A stretch of DNA of 64,000 nt, taken from positions 142,707-206,706 of the forward strand of contig JAUCBJ010007728.1 of the NCBI GenBank assembly GCA_032718475.1, written 5' to 3'. Numbering within the stretch: position 1 is the stretch's first letter; every line of letters starts with the position of its first letter. Source of the stretch: Nemertoderma westbladi (Eukaryota; Xenacoelomorpha; Nemertodermatida; Nemertodermatidae). The translations under genes and the position numbers were made by a program. The notes under the pieces were generated by a model. It was given only the letters and a program-made list of their open reading frames with translations, did no database searches and was not told where the DNA came from. Positions 19,119-31,000 of this stretch are shown here, piece by piece.

Positions 19119-21567
19119 ATCAGTGGACGATGTTCCGAAACGGAATGTTAGAATTCGTACGACGCAACGGACGCGAGCACGTCGACCACCATATCCAGAT
19201 GATAGTAGTACTTCGAGCGAATCGGATTACCCGAAACGCGAGGTATTTAGAACAGGGGCGGCCGATGAATATAAACGCGAGCGTTCAGACAACTCCTTTG
19301 CAGACAATCCTCCACAGAATACACCAACACAGAAGGCGTTACAACCAACGGACGCAATTAGTACACAACAGTTCGCCGACATTCTGCGACCAGTTGTCAA
19401 TAAGTTGGCTCAGATCGAGGAACGTCTGGAGGAAGGTTACACCGACAGTTCGAGAAATTCCGAATTCGAACACAATAGACACCCGAAGGAACCACAAAGA
19501 CCGGTACCTTCAAAACATACATCGTATCAGGGAAAAGCGCCAAGAAGGGAGAACATCAACCTGGTTACCAACCAAGGACGCGAAACTCTGAACGTTGCCG
19601 AGGAGATAGCGAAATTCGCAGCCAGACAGGGATTGCCGGTACAACAACCACCGAAGTTTTCCGGTAGCTCAAAACACTGGCATACTTTCGTAGACTATAT
19701 CGAATCCCAGATCGCCGTGTGCGCCTTTACATCACGGGAGAAGTTCAATTACCTGCTCCAAACGTTGTCAGGAGAACCTAAACGTTTGGCGGAGACTTTC
19801 GTCAGTGTACCGGACGCTTTCGAACTAGCGTACGATCGTTTAACTTCGATATACGGAGGTACAGTTAGTATGGCCAGGTCAGTAATAGAGGAACTCTGTA
19901 AGGGAGGGGCTATCACTAAACCCGTCGACTTATTAAAACTGGCCGACGAGATAAAAAACGCTATCACTACTTTAAGATCCATTGGACAACTTGATTACGG
20001 GAATACCCCTACAGTCCTATTAAAGATCATAGGACGACTCCACCATCGACTTCGTCGGGAGTGGAGAAAGGTCGAATACCAGCGAGAAGAGCGGGGAGGA
20101 TTCTTAAAATTAGAAGATGTGTACCTTTTAATATCCAGGGAGGCAGTAGTAGAAACTCGATCTAACTACACTGACCAGCACATCGTGGCAGAAGGGATCA
20201 CCTTGCCATCCTCCAACCGACAAAAACCCCAGACAACATCCACTAAGACGGCCACTTACACCACACCGACGGAATCACGACAATTCTCGGACGGTAGTAG
20301 GGTATCTGCGCCCATTGGGACAAAACAGACGAGACAACAACTCGGTACCGACTTCAGCGGCTGCCAATACTGCGAGCATCTAGGCAAGCGGTATATCGGT
20401 CACAAGTTGAGGGGTTGTCGACAATTTCGCGAGTTGAACTCGGAAGAACGACGGCTGCAAATACGGCCATTGGACTCTTGTTGGCGGTGTACGCGACACG
20501 GACACGTCCGTAAAGATTGCCCAAATACCGACACTTGTCCATCCTGTGGACGCAACCACGACGGTCTGCTCCACACAGACAGCCACACGCCGACAAAACG
20601 CTTCGCCAGGGAACACCCGGAAGCAGCAGCGAGATGTGATGCGGCCTACCGAAAACGAGAATCGAAAACGACTCCAACCTTCGTGACCCATATTGAGGAT
20701 TGCTTCTCAGAACAATCCGGATCGTCGGACGAAGAGTTAGAAGACGACGACGAATATTCCAATGGAGACGAACAACCGTCGATCGCGCTTCTGACTACTG
20801 ACCAACTGAAGGGATTCAGTGTAATTCCGATTAAGATTACTGGCACAAAGGGGAGCAAAAGAATCTACGCGATTCTAGATTCAGCCTCATCTCATAGCTA
20901 CGTGGATGAAAAGATAGCTGACGTAGTGACGGATCTTAAACAAGGTAAGCGCGTCAGTTATACCGTAAGTAGTATGCACGGACAGCGTGCAATACCAGTG
21001 ACACGAGTTAAGTTGGACTTAGACTCTCTTCTTCCAAAATCGCAACACAGCGAGAGGGAGAGGTCTTTGTTACCCTTTAAAGATCTAACCTTTGCGGCCA
21101 CGAAGGACTTTAGTAACCTACTAGGTCCAGTGCCGGAACAATCTCTAGAGGACCGTAAGTATTTCAGACACCTTGGTGTACCCGAATGTCCTGTCAATTA
21201 TAGATCGGTAGCAATGCTGATCGGGACGGACCAATTCAACCTACATCAGGTGTGGGAAACCAGACCATCGGCAGTCGTAGCGGGAAACGCATACGCCTGC
21301 AGAACGCCGATAGGGTGGTATACTCGAGCGCCTGTGCGCACACTAGACGTAAGTGACGAGGAAGACGATGTACAGAGTACATGTAGTTTATTAACTACAA
21401 ATTCAATTCATTCCTTTTCACACGACGTGAACCATACTACACTACAGTCGACAAAACATGACAGACGTGTAACTAGTATGATAAGTCACAAGGAGCAGCT
21501 AACCCACCAGGTGAGTTTAGAACTTGGGGAGAAGACGAGTCAGCTAGAGACTCCATCGACGACAGAT

Positions 21568-21587
21568 GATAGGCTTGCGAGTCTACC
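21568..21587 (+). repeat. 20-bp palindrome in the B pre-RT linker
   Basis: GATAGGCTTGCGAGTCTACC, encoding DRLASLP; aligned with the triple copy in A (14415-14590). Confidence 0.85.
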
Positions 21588-23598
21588 TACCCCAATAACT
21601 TCAACAATGCCCGTCGAGATCGACGATGACGCGTTGAGAAATCATCAGTTGGAACAAGCTGTACTAGACAAAGAATTAACGGAGAAGACTATCAGGTGGT
21701 TAGAACAAGATACAGCTGAACCTGGTAGCTACGAACCTTGTATGTCGGAACAGGAGAAACAATCTCTGAAGATCATGGAAGATACTATCCGCCAGACGAA
21801 AGACGGACATTATGAGGTAGGGATGTTATGGCGTAGCCAAAGTCCTAAACTTATAAACAACTATCCACTAGCCTTGAGACGTCTACACTCAATACGGCAA
21901 CGTCTATTAAAGGACGAGAAAGCCCATCTGCAGTACAACACTCAGATGGAGACGTATTTGACAAAAGGATACGCTATCCGAATGACTAACCCGGAAATAG
22001 TGACTGACCAAACCTATTACTTGCCACATCACTATGTGAGACACCCCGACAAACCAGATAAAGTACGCGTAGTCAATGACTGTGCGGCTCTGTTTGAGGG
22101 AATGTCCCTCAATAGTGAGTTGATGGATGGACCAAACATGAATAATTATCTTATGGGGGTGATTATGCGCTTCCGTCAGCGTCAAGTAGCTTTTACTTGT
22201 GACGTTGAAGCGATGTTTCACCAAGTGAGAGCGTTAGAGCGAGACAGAGACAGTTTGCGGTTCCTCTGGTACCCGGAAGGAGACTTAAGTCTACCACCGG
22301 CGACTTACCAAATGCAAGTTCGCGTTTTCGGTGCCAGAGACAGCCCAAATTGCACGATGTACGCCCTAAAGCAGGCCGCTAGAGATCAGAAACATCTATA
22401 TGACCCAGAGATAATTAGGATTGTGGAGCGTGACTTTTATGTAGATGACGGTTTACAGAGTTGCGACACAGTAGAACGTGCTACAACAGTAGCACATCAA
22501 TTACGGGACTGCTTAGCGGGCGGAGGTTTTAACCTCACCAAATTCGCCTCAAACAGTGCCGAATTAGTAGACTCATTCGGGACGACTGAGCGTGGTGGTG
22601 GTGACATAGACCTAGAGTTCGAACCACTACCGACGACTAAGGTGTTGGAGCTCTTTTGGGACCCAAACACAGACAACTTTCGAGTGAAAGTGAGACTGGA
22701 CAGTCAAGAGAACACACTGACAAAGAGATCATGCTTGTCAAAATTGAGCCGATTGTTCGATCCGTTAGGATTCATCAGTCCAGTGATACTGCAAGCCCGC
22801 ATTTATATGCGCAGTATATGGAAGGATGGACTAACATGGGACGAGCCGATCTCATCAGACCAAGTGGACTTATGGAAGACCTGGGAGGCGGAATTATCTT
22901 CGCTAGAGGATTATTCCATACCCAGGGTTTACTTTCCATTACAAAGTACATTTCCTGACAACTTGGAACTACACTGTTTTTCTGACGCCAGTGACAACGG
23001 TTTTGGTGTGGCAGCGTACTTGCGCAGACAAGTAGAATCAGACGAGTTCGATGTTTCGCTCATTACTTCTAAGGCTAAGACCATGCCTACTAAGTATATG
23101 ACGACACCACGAGCCGAGCTACAAGCCGCAACCCTGTCAACCACCATCGTGAACCTCATACAGACAGAACTACAGTCGAGTTTACAGATATTTTATTGGA
23201 CTGACGCGACGTTGGTTTTATTTTACATAAACAACGACACACTCGAATTCAAGACATTCGTAGCTAACCGTCGCGCGGAAATTCTAGACCGTTCAATAAA
23301 AGAGGATTGGCGACATTGTCCCGGACCACAAAACCCAGCTGATATTGCGTCGCGAGGAATGATGCCTGAGGAATTCTGTAAACCGGAGAACAAAGAATTT
23401 TGGCAACACGGACCCCAATTCTTGCAGAAATCGACACAAGATTGGCCTCCGTTATACGACAACAAATCTAACACTATCCCTAAGGACGCCGAAATCAAGA
23501 AACCAAAAAAGGGGAAGACAAAGAAAAAGACGACGGCGGCAAAACTCAAGAAAAAACCGAAGGCGAAATGGAAAGATATAACTTCAAAGGTCAAGAGA

Positions 23599-23618
23599 GG
23601 AAGACTTGCGAGCCTTTC
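23599..23618 (+). repeat. 20-bp palindrome at the start of the B PD-rich linker
   Basis: GGAAGACTTGCGAGCCTTTC, encoding GRLASLS. No counterpart is visible in A at this place. Confidence 0.88.
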
Positions 23619-23945
23619 TACACCAGACATATCGCCAGACGGTCAACCAGACACGTTACTAGACGGTCAACCAGACGTTTTGCCAGACATATCACAAAAT
23701 GTTCTACCAGACACTAGTGACATACTGACAAACAGTAAAGCCGCAGTTTCCCTATTGGAGCGGCCTTCTATTGACAAACAACCAGATACGTTACCAGACG
23801 TATCGCCAGACACATTACTAGACAGTCGACTAGACATTTTGTCAGAAACATCACAAAATGTTCTACCGGACATTAGTAATGTATTGACTAACAATAAAGC
23901 CGCAGTTTCCCTATTGGAGCGGCCTTGTATTGACAAACTACCAAA
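23619..23945 (+). repeat. PD-rich coding repeats between RNase H and integrase of B
   Basis: Short PDxxPD units, then a ~170-bp segment present twice, each ending AAVSLLERPxIDKxP (about 23740-23775 and 23900-23940). Same position as the 12-bp minisatellite of A, but differently organised. Confidence 0.8.
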
Positions 23946-24252
23946 TTTGACACACTTGAGCAACCATAAGCACGGTGAAACCTCATGTATTACAGATGTG
24001 GGTAGTACCTACGCTAATGTAAATACAGGTGTTACTCTGCGCTCAAGAGACATACCGAACTTGCAACCTATGGTGAAACCTGGGATTAATATCGGCAGAA
24101 AAATAAGTTTACCGAAAGCCACTGATCCCACAGAGTTCAAACCACCATTAACGATCGACTTACAAAGTACCGACAATCAAGGTAAGAAGACAAAGAAGGA
24201 CAAATTACTTGTAGACCCGGACGGATCAACAGTCAACAAGGGATTACCTACC

Positions 24253-24272
24253 GGCGGACCCGTGGGCCCTTC
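24253..24272 (+). repeat. Palindrome variant in B, matching A 11718
   Basis: GGCGGACCCGTGGGCCCTTC, encoding GGPVGP. The variant centre CCCGTGGG is shared with A, so the variant predates the A/B split. Confidence 0.7.
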
Positions 24273-24855
24273 TAGTAATTCAAAACCTTCCAAAATCTCC
24301 ATTGACTTACCTGATGACGTCACAAATACTTACGTCGACCGTATTGTAAACCTAACAGATTCTTGGACAAACGCTTGCCGAAAATTAGCGTGGATTGTAC
24401 GTTTTGTACAATACGTTAAAGGCAAACGTGACTTTACACGTCGACTTACATTGGCTGAGATTGACAGGTGTGAGATTAAATTAATTCGCCATTATCAACT
24501 GCGATATTTCGCGCGCGAATTCACATCCATAAATCAAGGTCAACCAATCAAGTCGTCACCAATACTGAGTTGGAGTCCGATTATTTATAATGGCTTGATT
24601 TGTCATAAATCTCGGCTTCAAAACATTGACTTTAACACAAACTTTAGGTACCCAATAATAATACCGCAACATCACGAACTACAACGTGCAATGATACTGG
24701 ACGCACATTTACATCTGAAACACGCTGGAAGACACCACTGTCTTTCCTACTTACGTACTAGATTTGTATTAATTAGACCCAGTAAAGCATTAAGTTCAGT
24801 GACACGTACGTGTATTATTTGTAAAAAGGTACATTCTTGAATAGGTACCCAAGAA

Positions 24856-25461
24856 ATGAGTGAACTACCACAAGCACGACTTCAAGCATTCAGACCACCT
24901 TTTACAGAGACTGGAATTGATTGCTTTGGTCCCATACATACGAAACGTGGACGTATACTAGTAAAACGCTGGGGACTGATTTTCACATGTATGTCCAGTA
25001 GGGCAGTTCATAATGAACGTGTGATGGATCTTTCCACCAACGCGTTTATACTAGCATTGCGGCGATTTATCGCTAGACGCGGACTAGTGAAATGCTTGTA
25101 CTCAGACCAAGGGACAAACTTTGTTGGTGTTCGGAATGAGATTGCTAGAGCCTTTAAGAAATTAGATCATGATCAAATCTCGAACGAACTACAACCTCAT
25201 AAGATTGTTTGGAAGTTTAATCCTCCAGATAGTCCATGGAGAGGCGGAGTCTGGGAGAGATTGATTAGATCTATCAAGACAGCCATGGCAAAAGTCATTC
25301 CAGTAAACCACATACTGACAGACGACCAACTGACAACACTGTTTGTTGAAATCGAGGCAATACTAAATACTAGACCAATAGTATTAGTACCCGATGACAA
25401 ACAATCTCAATTCGCTTTGACACCGGCACACCTGCTAATGCAGGCACCGACACCACTTTGA
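24856..25461 (+). pseudogene. pol: Element B pol: integrase catalytic core
   Basis: Continues ORF2 in the same frame after the TGA at 24838. It shows the full D,D,E set: Asp in GIDCFGP (about 24919), Asp in SDQGTNFVG (about 25104), Glu in GVWERLIRS (about 25255). It ends MQAPTPL at a TGA that arises because one base is missing there compared with A, where the text runs on into LLPISVPVDSDGYG. The core itself looks undamaged, unlike that of A. Confidence 0.87.
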
Positions 25462-25844
25462 CGCCGATTTCTATTCCAATAGAAAGCGACAGCTACGGTA
25501 GAAAAGCGTGGAAAATCACGCAACTACTGGCTAACAAATTCTGGGAAATATGGCAAAACCATTATTTGCCCTCTATTTCTGCCAGAACAAACTGGTACAA
25601 TAACACCCGCGCATTAAAGCCGGGAGATCACGTGCTGTTAGCGGAAGTGAATCTAAAAAGACGCTTCTGGATAACAGGTGTAATTTTAGCCACACATCCA
25701 TCCATGGATGGAGTGACAAGAACTGTGACGGTACGGACAATTGACGGTCGTACAGTAGACAGACCGACTCAACGTCTCGTACTTCTTGAAGAGACTCGTA
25801 ACGAGTCTGGAGACTACAAATCTCCACCTAATACTAGTAAATAA
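25458..25844 (+). pseudogene. pol: Element B pol: integrase C-terminal domain, shifted frame
   Basis: The remainder of integrase in the next frame, from about 25462 (TPISIPIESDSYGRKAWK). It is a DUF5641-like tail with RALKPGDHVLLAEVNLKRRFW and RTVTVRTIDGRTVDRPTQRLVLLE, closing ...YKSPPNTSK. It matches the end of A pol almost residue for residue. The apparent start codon TTG at 25458 is an artefact of the frameshift; there is no real start here. Confidence 0.85.
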
Positions 25845-25947
25845 TTAGGAGTTTACAAATAGATTTCCACGTACCTGTACACCGTAGTAAGGACAGCGGT
25901 AGAATTCCATTGTCTTTATATGTGAACATTGAGGGTAGTACCCTTAT

Positions 25948-26991
25948 TAGGGTAGGTCGATTTTTACTTTTTTTGGATATCTAGATTTTCTCATTGATAA
26001 AAAGTGGCCTTGGGTCCTAAAACTTTGTAGAAACGAAATTTTAACTCCTAAAAATCATGTTTGACCCCTGCACTGGACGTCGTCCAGTTCCCGCCCTAGC
26101 CGCTAGTGAGTCATTTTCCCAATTATTGTGATGATCAACTTCTAGTATTCCTACCGCATTGATATTATGCTCATTAGAACCGCAATGACCGATTTAGTTG
26201 GTGTAGACACCTTCAAAACAAGCATAGAGCGAGTAGTTTTTGAGATATTGCAGAATATGTGAAGTCCGGTACAAGTCAACATTAGCGCCTTGATGCGGTA
26301 TTGACAAATACACTAAAAATGATACTTCTAATTATCTCAAGGCATCCACAATTTACACATAACTGCAGTGATCAATTTAGGGGATGTTGAAACTCTAATA
26401 ATATGAGTTCAGTGATTAGTTCTCGAGTTATTGTACAAAACGTCTGGATTGAGTCAGCTCAATATAAGGTCATTAATTGGTGGACATAACCTTGACATTT
26501 TGTACAATAACTCGAAAACTAATCACTCAATTAATATTTTTAGAGTGTCAACATCCCCTAAATTGATCATTGCAGTTATGTGGGAATTGTGGTTGCCTTG
26601 AGAAAATTAGAATTATAATTTTTAGTGTATTTGTCAATACCGCATCAAGGCGCTAATGTTGACTTGTACCGGACTTCACAAATTCTGCAATATCTTAAAA
26701 AACTACTCGCTCTATGCTTGTTTTGAAGGTGTCTACACCAACTAAATCGGTCATTGCGGTTCTAATGAGCATAATATCAATGCGGTAGGAATACTAGAAG
26801 TTGATCATCACAATAATTGGGAAAATGACTCACTAGCGGCTAGGGCAGGAACTGGACGACGTCCAGTGCAGGGGTCAAACATGATTTTTAGGAGTTAAAA
26901 TTTCGTTTCTACAAAGTTTTAGGACCCAAGGCCACTTTTTATCAATGAGAAAATCTAGATATCCAAAAAAAGTAAAAATCGACCCACCCTA
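25948..26991. mobile_element. Foldback MITE (1,044 bp) with 8-bp target site duplication
   Basis: Two arms of about 490 bp are reverse complements with few mismatches, joined by a ~55-bp centre near 26441-26495. Ends are TAGGGTRGGTCGATTTTTAC inverted. It is flanked by ACCCTTAT at 25940-25947 and 26992-26999. Element A keeps the site once (10008-10015), which proves insertion. An 8-bp duplication fits hAT (or P-like) transposases. No coding capacity, so it is non-autonomous. Its transcript would be a long hairpin. Confidence 0.93.
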
Positions 26992-27170
26992 ACCCTTATG
27001 TGTCACATAGGAGCGGGATTTGTAGGTATAAGAAATGGAATTCTACTTGGAACTCACAATATTTAGACAATCCATTTGGATTTGAAAAATTTTTAAAAAA
27101 AAAAAATTTTCTCCAGTGAATAGATTTCAGGGTCCAGTCGGGTGGAACTTAAAATTAGAGAAACAAGAGA

Positions 27171-27190
27171 GGAAGACTTGCGAGCCTTTC
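27171..27190 (+). repeat. 20-bp palindrome in the B pol-ORF3 spacer
   Basis: GGAAGACTTGCGAGCCTTTC, noncoding, aligned with A 9793-9812. Confidence 0.92.
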
Positions 27191-27312
27191 TTAAAATTTT
27201 AATTAAATTTTACACGGTCTTGTTTCAATAAGTTACGTCAAAATAGACTCCCCTATATATTTATTACTAATTCTTGACTGCTTATTTTCTGATAATAGTT
27301 TGGGATCAAAAA

Positions 27313-27520
27313 GTGAGTATTTTAGACTCACAGCCAGTTTAGCCCAAATTCGTTTTTACTTCGGCAAAAAAAAAATTTTAGATAAGAAGCAGCGTGTCAT
27401 TAAAGAAACCCTAGATCTTAGGCTATGGGTAGGAGGTTAGAGCGTTGTCGAGCCCAAAGGGCAGACGAAACTCTCACGTCTCCTCACAACTAACTACAAA
27501 CTCTGTTGTATTCCCTCTAG
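27313..27520 (+). promoter_or_regulatory. Putative short intron (208 nt) ahead of B ORF3
   Basis: Donor AAA|GTGAGT, branch point AACTAAC near 27489-27495, pyrimidine-rich CTCTGTTGTATTCCCTC, acceptor TAG at 27520, 30 bases before ATG 27551. The same arrangement occurs in A (9669-9473), with a better donor there. Confidence 0.5.
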
Positions 27521-27550
27521 TAGTAATGATTATGTAACTACACCCTAATT

Positions 27551-27955
27551 ATGGAGAAAGGGATACAAGGAGAGCCGAGATGGGGATATGATATCCAAGA
27601 GGAGGCAGCAGCGCCATTCGAAAGATTTGGAGCCAAGGACTACACTATATTTGGTATAAAGGAATTATCGGAAAGTACAGCGAAACTCGCGAGAACTAAA
27701 TATGACTCGAACGTATTAAAGAGAAGGCAAAACGCATTAAACGAAAGAATCGAAAGTTTGCGCCAAACCTTCAACGAACTTTACCCGTACGATGCTTTGT
27801 GTGATACGGGAGACATTAGCGAAGACCCCGATACTGAAATTAGTCGTTTGTATCATACCATGCAATACCTAAAGGCGCACGAACCTATGCCCGTGGTACG
27901 CGATGAATTTGAAGGAATGCATCTTTACAGACGAACTCGAGGGGACGATAGATAA
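27551..27955 (+). pseudogene. Element B ORF3, N-terminal 134 residues up to a nonsense codon
   Basis: Starts MEKGIQGEPRWGYDIQEE and matches the start of A ORF3 (MEKMYKELRQGFTQEQEH), so ATG 27551 is the likely start. It is helical (LARTKYDSNVLKRRQNALNERIESL) and ends YRRTRGDDR at TAA 27953-27955. A has a Glu codon here, and the frame continues unbroken past the stop into the 28007-31276 segment. One nonsense substitution therefore cuts ORF3. No known domain in this part. Confidence 0.8.
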
Positions 27956-28006
27956 ACCAAGGAAGCATTTTCAGTTTATAAACTTTATTATCAATGCGGT
28001 TCTTGT

Positions 28007-31000
28007 ATGCGCGAACAACGAAATGCGATCCCGATGCGTTTGAATAAGGAAAATCCCGAACCGATATTGGCGAGGTGTTCGAATCATCAACAACTACGCT
28101 ACCAGGAAGGAGGGTATCCTTTATCGAATCCATATCATTCATTTGCTATGACCGGACCAAAGGCGGGAGAAACTGTCATTTACCCACCTAAGGTTGTTGA
28201 ACCCGATGTATTTGAACTTACGCTGGACGAGGCGAATCAGTCAACCCGCGAAAAGAAAGAAGCTCTTAGCCTATACAGAGCCTACAAGGCTTTCGAGAAA
28301 GGTGAGATGGAAGAATGGGGTGGAAGACTCGCGAGCCTACCTTGCCATTGGACGTCACACGATCAAACTTCAGCTAAGGAGATGACACCGGAAGTTTTCG
28401 AGAGCATAAACTTTGCTCAAAACGTTATTCAGAGACTACAGATTGCATCCCCGGAGAGGCCAAGAGAAATGCAACCGTATAGTACTTCAACTACGAAACC
28501 ATTGAGTACGACACTCAATTTCCCTATTAGTATACCAGTCCGACAGGATACGACGTACGAAATACCCATCGTGGATCATCCAGAAATCATTTCAAACTTG
28601 GAGTTTCTTCCTGCAGTTGTTTTCAGCGATATGAGTAAGATATATGATTTACGTAGACATATTACTCAAAAGGTCGTGTACAACGTTCCACCTCATATTC
28701 AAGATTTCAAGGAACTGGATAGAGCTGGTGCCGATATAGCTCCGAGTAATCTGAAAGGATATCTAACCAAGACGATTCGTTTATGGATTGGAACCGGAAC
28801 CTTCGAGTCGGATACAGATATTGCCGCAGATTGGCGAGGTAAGGTTATTCGTTTCGATGAGGATAAGGATATAGAGAAGATTTGGCAACCTTCGGAAGAA
28901 TTGTTGGATGAATGGAATAGGACGTTTAGATCGTTTCAGGAAAACGGTTACATGTTTTACGATAACGAGGGCGGCAGTCATCAGCAGAGTTTGACTTCTA
29001 AGACTATACAGATTAGAGCGGCGGACGGAGTCCTGCACGTTTTCAGTAGACAGAGGAGCGACAAACGAATGCCGATACCTCCAGCGAATACAAAGCGACA
29101 CCATCTTATCACCGATATAGTAAAGAAGATGGACCAAGCTTGTAATATTGACGCTAGAATGCTACCGAAGATGGTAAGAAACATGATTTTAGATAAAACT
29201 GTTGTAAAGGTTGGATCAGGAGTAAGGGAGGATTTAATTAGCGACTTCGCCGGCATGACGGACAGCGATGACCGACTACCGACACCTTACGTCGACACTC
29301 GACCTCTTATTCTGTGGTCTATAGAACAGGGATATTTTCGTGAGTATAATACTCAGAAGACTGGAACTGGATACATTTCCTACCTGTTATTCAATTGGGA
29401 TTATAAGGAAGGTAAGAGAAACAAGTATATTGAAACTTATGGAGAAGGTGATACTCCAGATATGAGTGAGTTTGAATCACAGCTTAAATGGAGAGGATGC
29501 GTGTATTGGGCTATTACGTCACCTCCAAGAGCGGTCTTACAATATTATTTAGCAATAGAGTCGTCAGTGAATGTTTGCCTAATCGCCGACATTGTGTCTC
29601 GGACTCTCAAAAGACATCCACTTTGTCTCGGAGAAGATCATACGTTCTACATGGAAGGGAGAATTCGTACCGACGTGTTTAGACGATTCCTTGAACCCTT
29701 CTACAACTCCGACGCTCAGTGTAATGCCTTTACTCGAGCAGGATTTAGTATATTTCGAGACGTGTATCTTCGCTGTGCGGGATCTCTTATCGAAAGACCA
29801 TCTATGTTTACATTGTTACCCTATGAAGGAGAACGTATCGTGGAAATTACGGATGAATCACGGCAGACGCGCGCGCCTATCGGTCACCTTGGTGATGAAT
29901 TCGAAGTAACTACTACGATCGCCGACGATCCTTTAGAGGAACTTCTTGAGATAGAAAGGAACCTCCCGAAGAAATCTCAGACGGAGATTCGACAACTTGA
30001 AGCAACAGATGCTATAGTTTGTATACAACCTTCAGAAACCTACCAACCCATAGACCCAGATGATTACGATTATAGTATGGGAGGAAGCGCTCGACCGATT
30101 GGAGATCTTATATACGAACGAGTGTGGTACCCTGCCAATACGATGTGTAGTAAATGTGGCGTCGCTGGACATCATATGGCAAAGTGCAGTGGAAAGCACA
30201 TTACTACGACTCAGCTAATCTGTGGATGGTGTGGGGATCAAGGGTCTCATACCTTTTATACTTGCTGGAGATTTATGGCTCAATGTACTTATTGCAATAT
30301 AAAGGGACATCGAGCATCTGAATGCCAACTAAGAGACATACCTTATGAACACGAATCTGTAAAACTCGTGAGGAAATTATTTGATGAGTGGGAAGATTTA
30401 GCCGACGAACATGTATCGGCACAAAGAAGACGGTTTCCGATGAGAGCGCATCTCGGATTTTGGGCGGTAAATCCCCAAACGATGATGTCGGAAGGATATA
30501 TCTCCGCTATGCCCCAATATGACGAACTTATCGAGGTTGTCGATATTTTGCCCCACGACAGCGGATTCCGAGTGGTGCGCGAGTATCTACTACAGATTCA
30601 CCCGGATAACAAAAACACGTGGAATTTTCAGAAAGTCGTTAATCGGATTACGTATGGTGAATTCGATCGTTTCCGAACTGAAAAGCGGAACAAGGGAGCT
30701 TGGTTAACCGTCGCATGGGCGTACCGAGCCGCGTTTTACCACAAACGTATACGAGCGAGCGTATTCGAGGAAGAGGAGGTCCTAGAGGCGACGAATATAC
30801 CAGCCACTCCGGTTGCGCCGTCTGCACGTCACCCTCGGGAGGACGGGCAGGGTAGGATCATACGGGTCCAGAAAGTGGGCCAACAATTAAAGAAAATTAT
30901 TAATGTAGAAGAACGCAAGGGAGTTGAGCCGACCATTCGAGTTACTCGGGATACGGTATCACTTCCAAGAGAACCAGTAGGAGGATCGGGACATACACCA

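Larger units (their letters stand above)
18652..24840 (+). pseudogene. gag-pol: Element B ORF2: gag-protease-RT-RNase H-integrase (to the first nonsense codon)
   Basis: First ATG 18652; the frame is already open from 18565. Order: Thr/Pro-rich N-terminus with an 84-bp duplication; DUF1759-type gag (PPKFSGSSKHWHTFVDYIES, 19640-20170); BEL/Pao zinc knuckles (CWRCTRHGHVRKDC, CPSCGRNHDGLLH, 20362-20580); protease (ILDSASSHSYVDE, about 20870), where the usual DSG is DSA; RT (VRVVNDCAALFEG; YVDD at 22438-22449); RNase H (HCFSDASDNGFG to DIASRG, 22970-23355); a PD-rich linker; and an integrase H2C2 zinc domain ending CIICKKVHS. A TGA at 24838-24840 replaces a Lys codon present in A, in the same frame as the integrase core. 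Full pol in BEL/Pao is one polyprotein, so this is a nonsense mutation. Confidence 0.9.
25845..27550 (+). other. pol-ORF3 spacer of element B
   Basis: Without the MITE insertion it is about 650 bp and aligns in patches with 9431-10164 of A. It contains the palindrome at 27171-27190 and a probable intron at 27313-27520. No ORF recognised. Confidence 0.65.
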
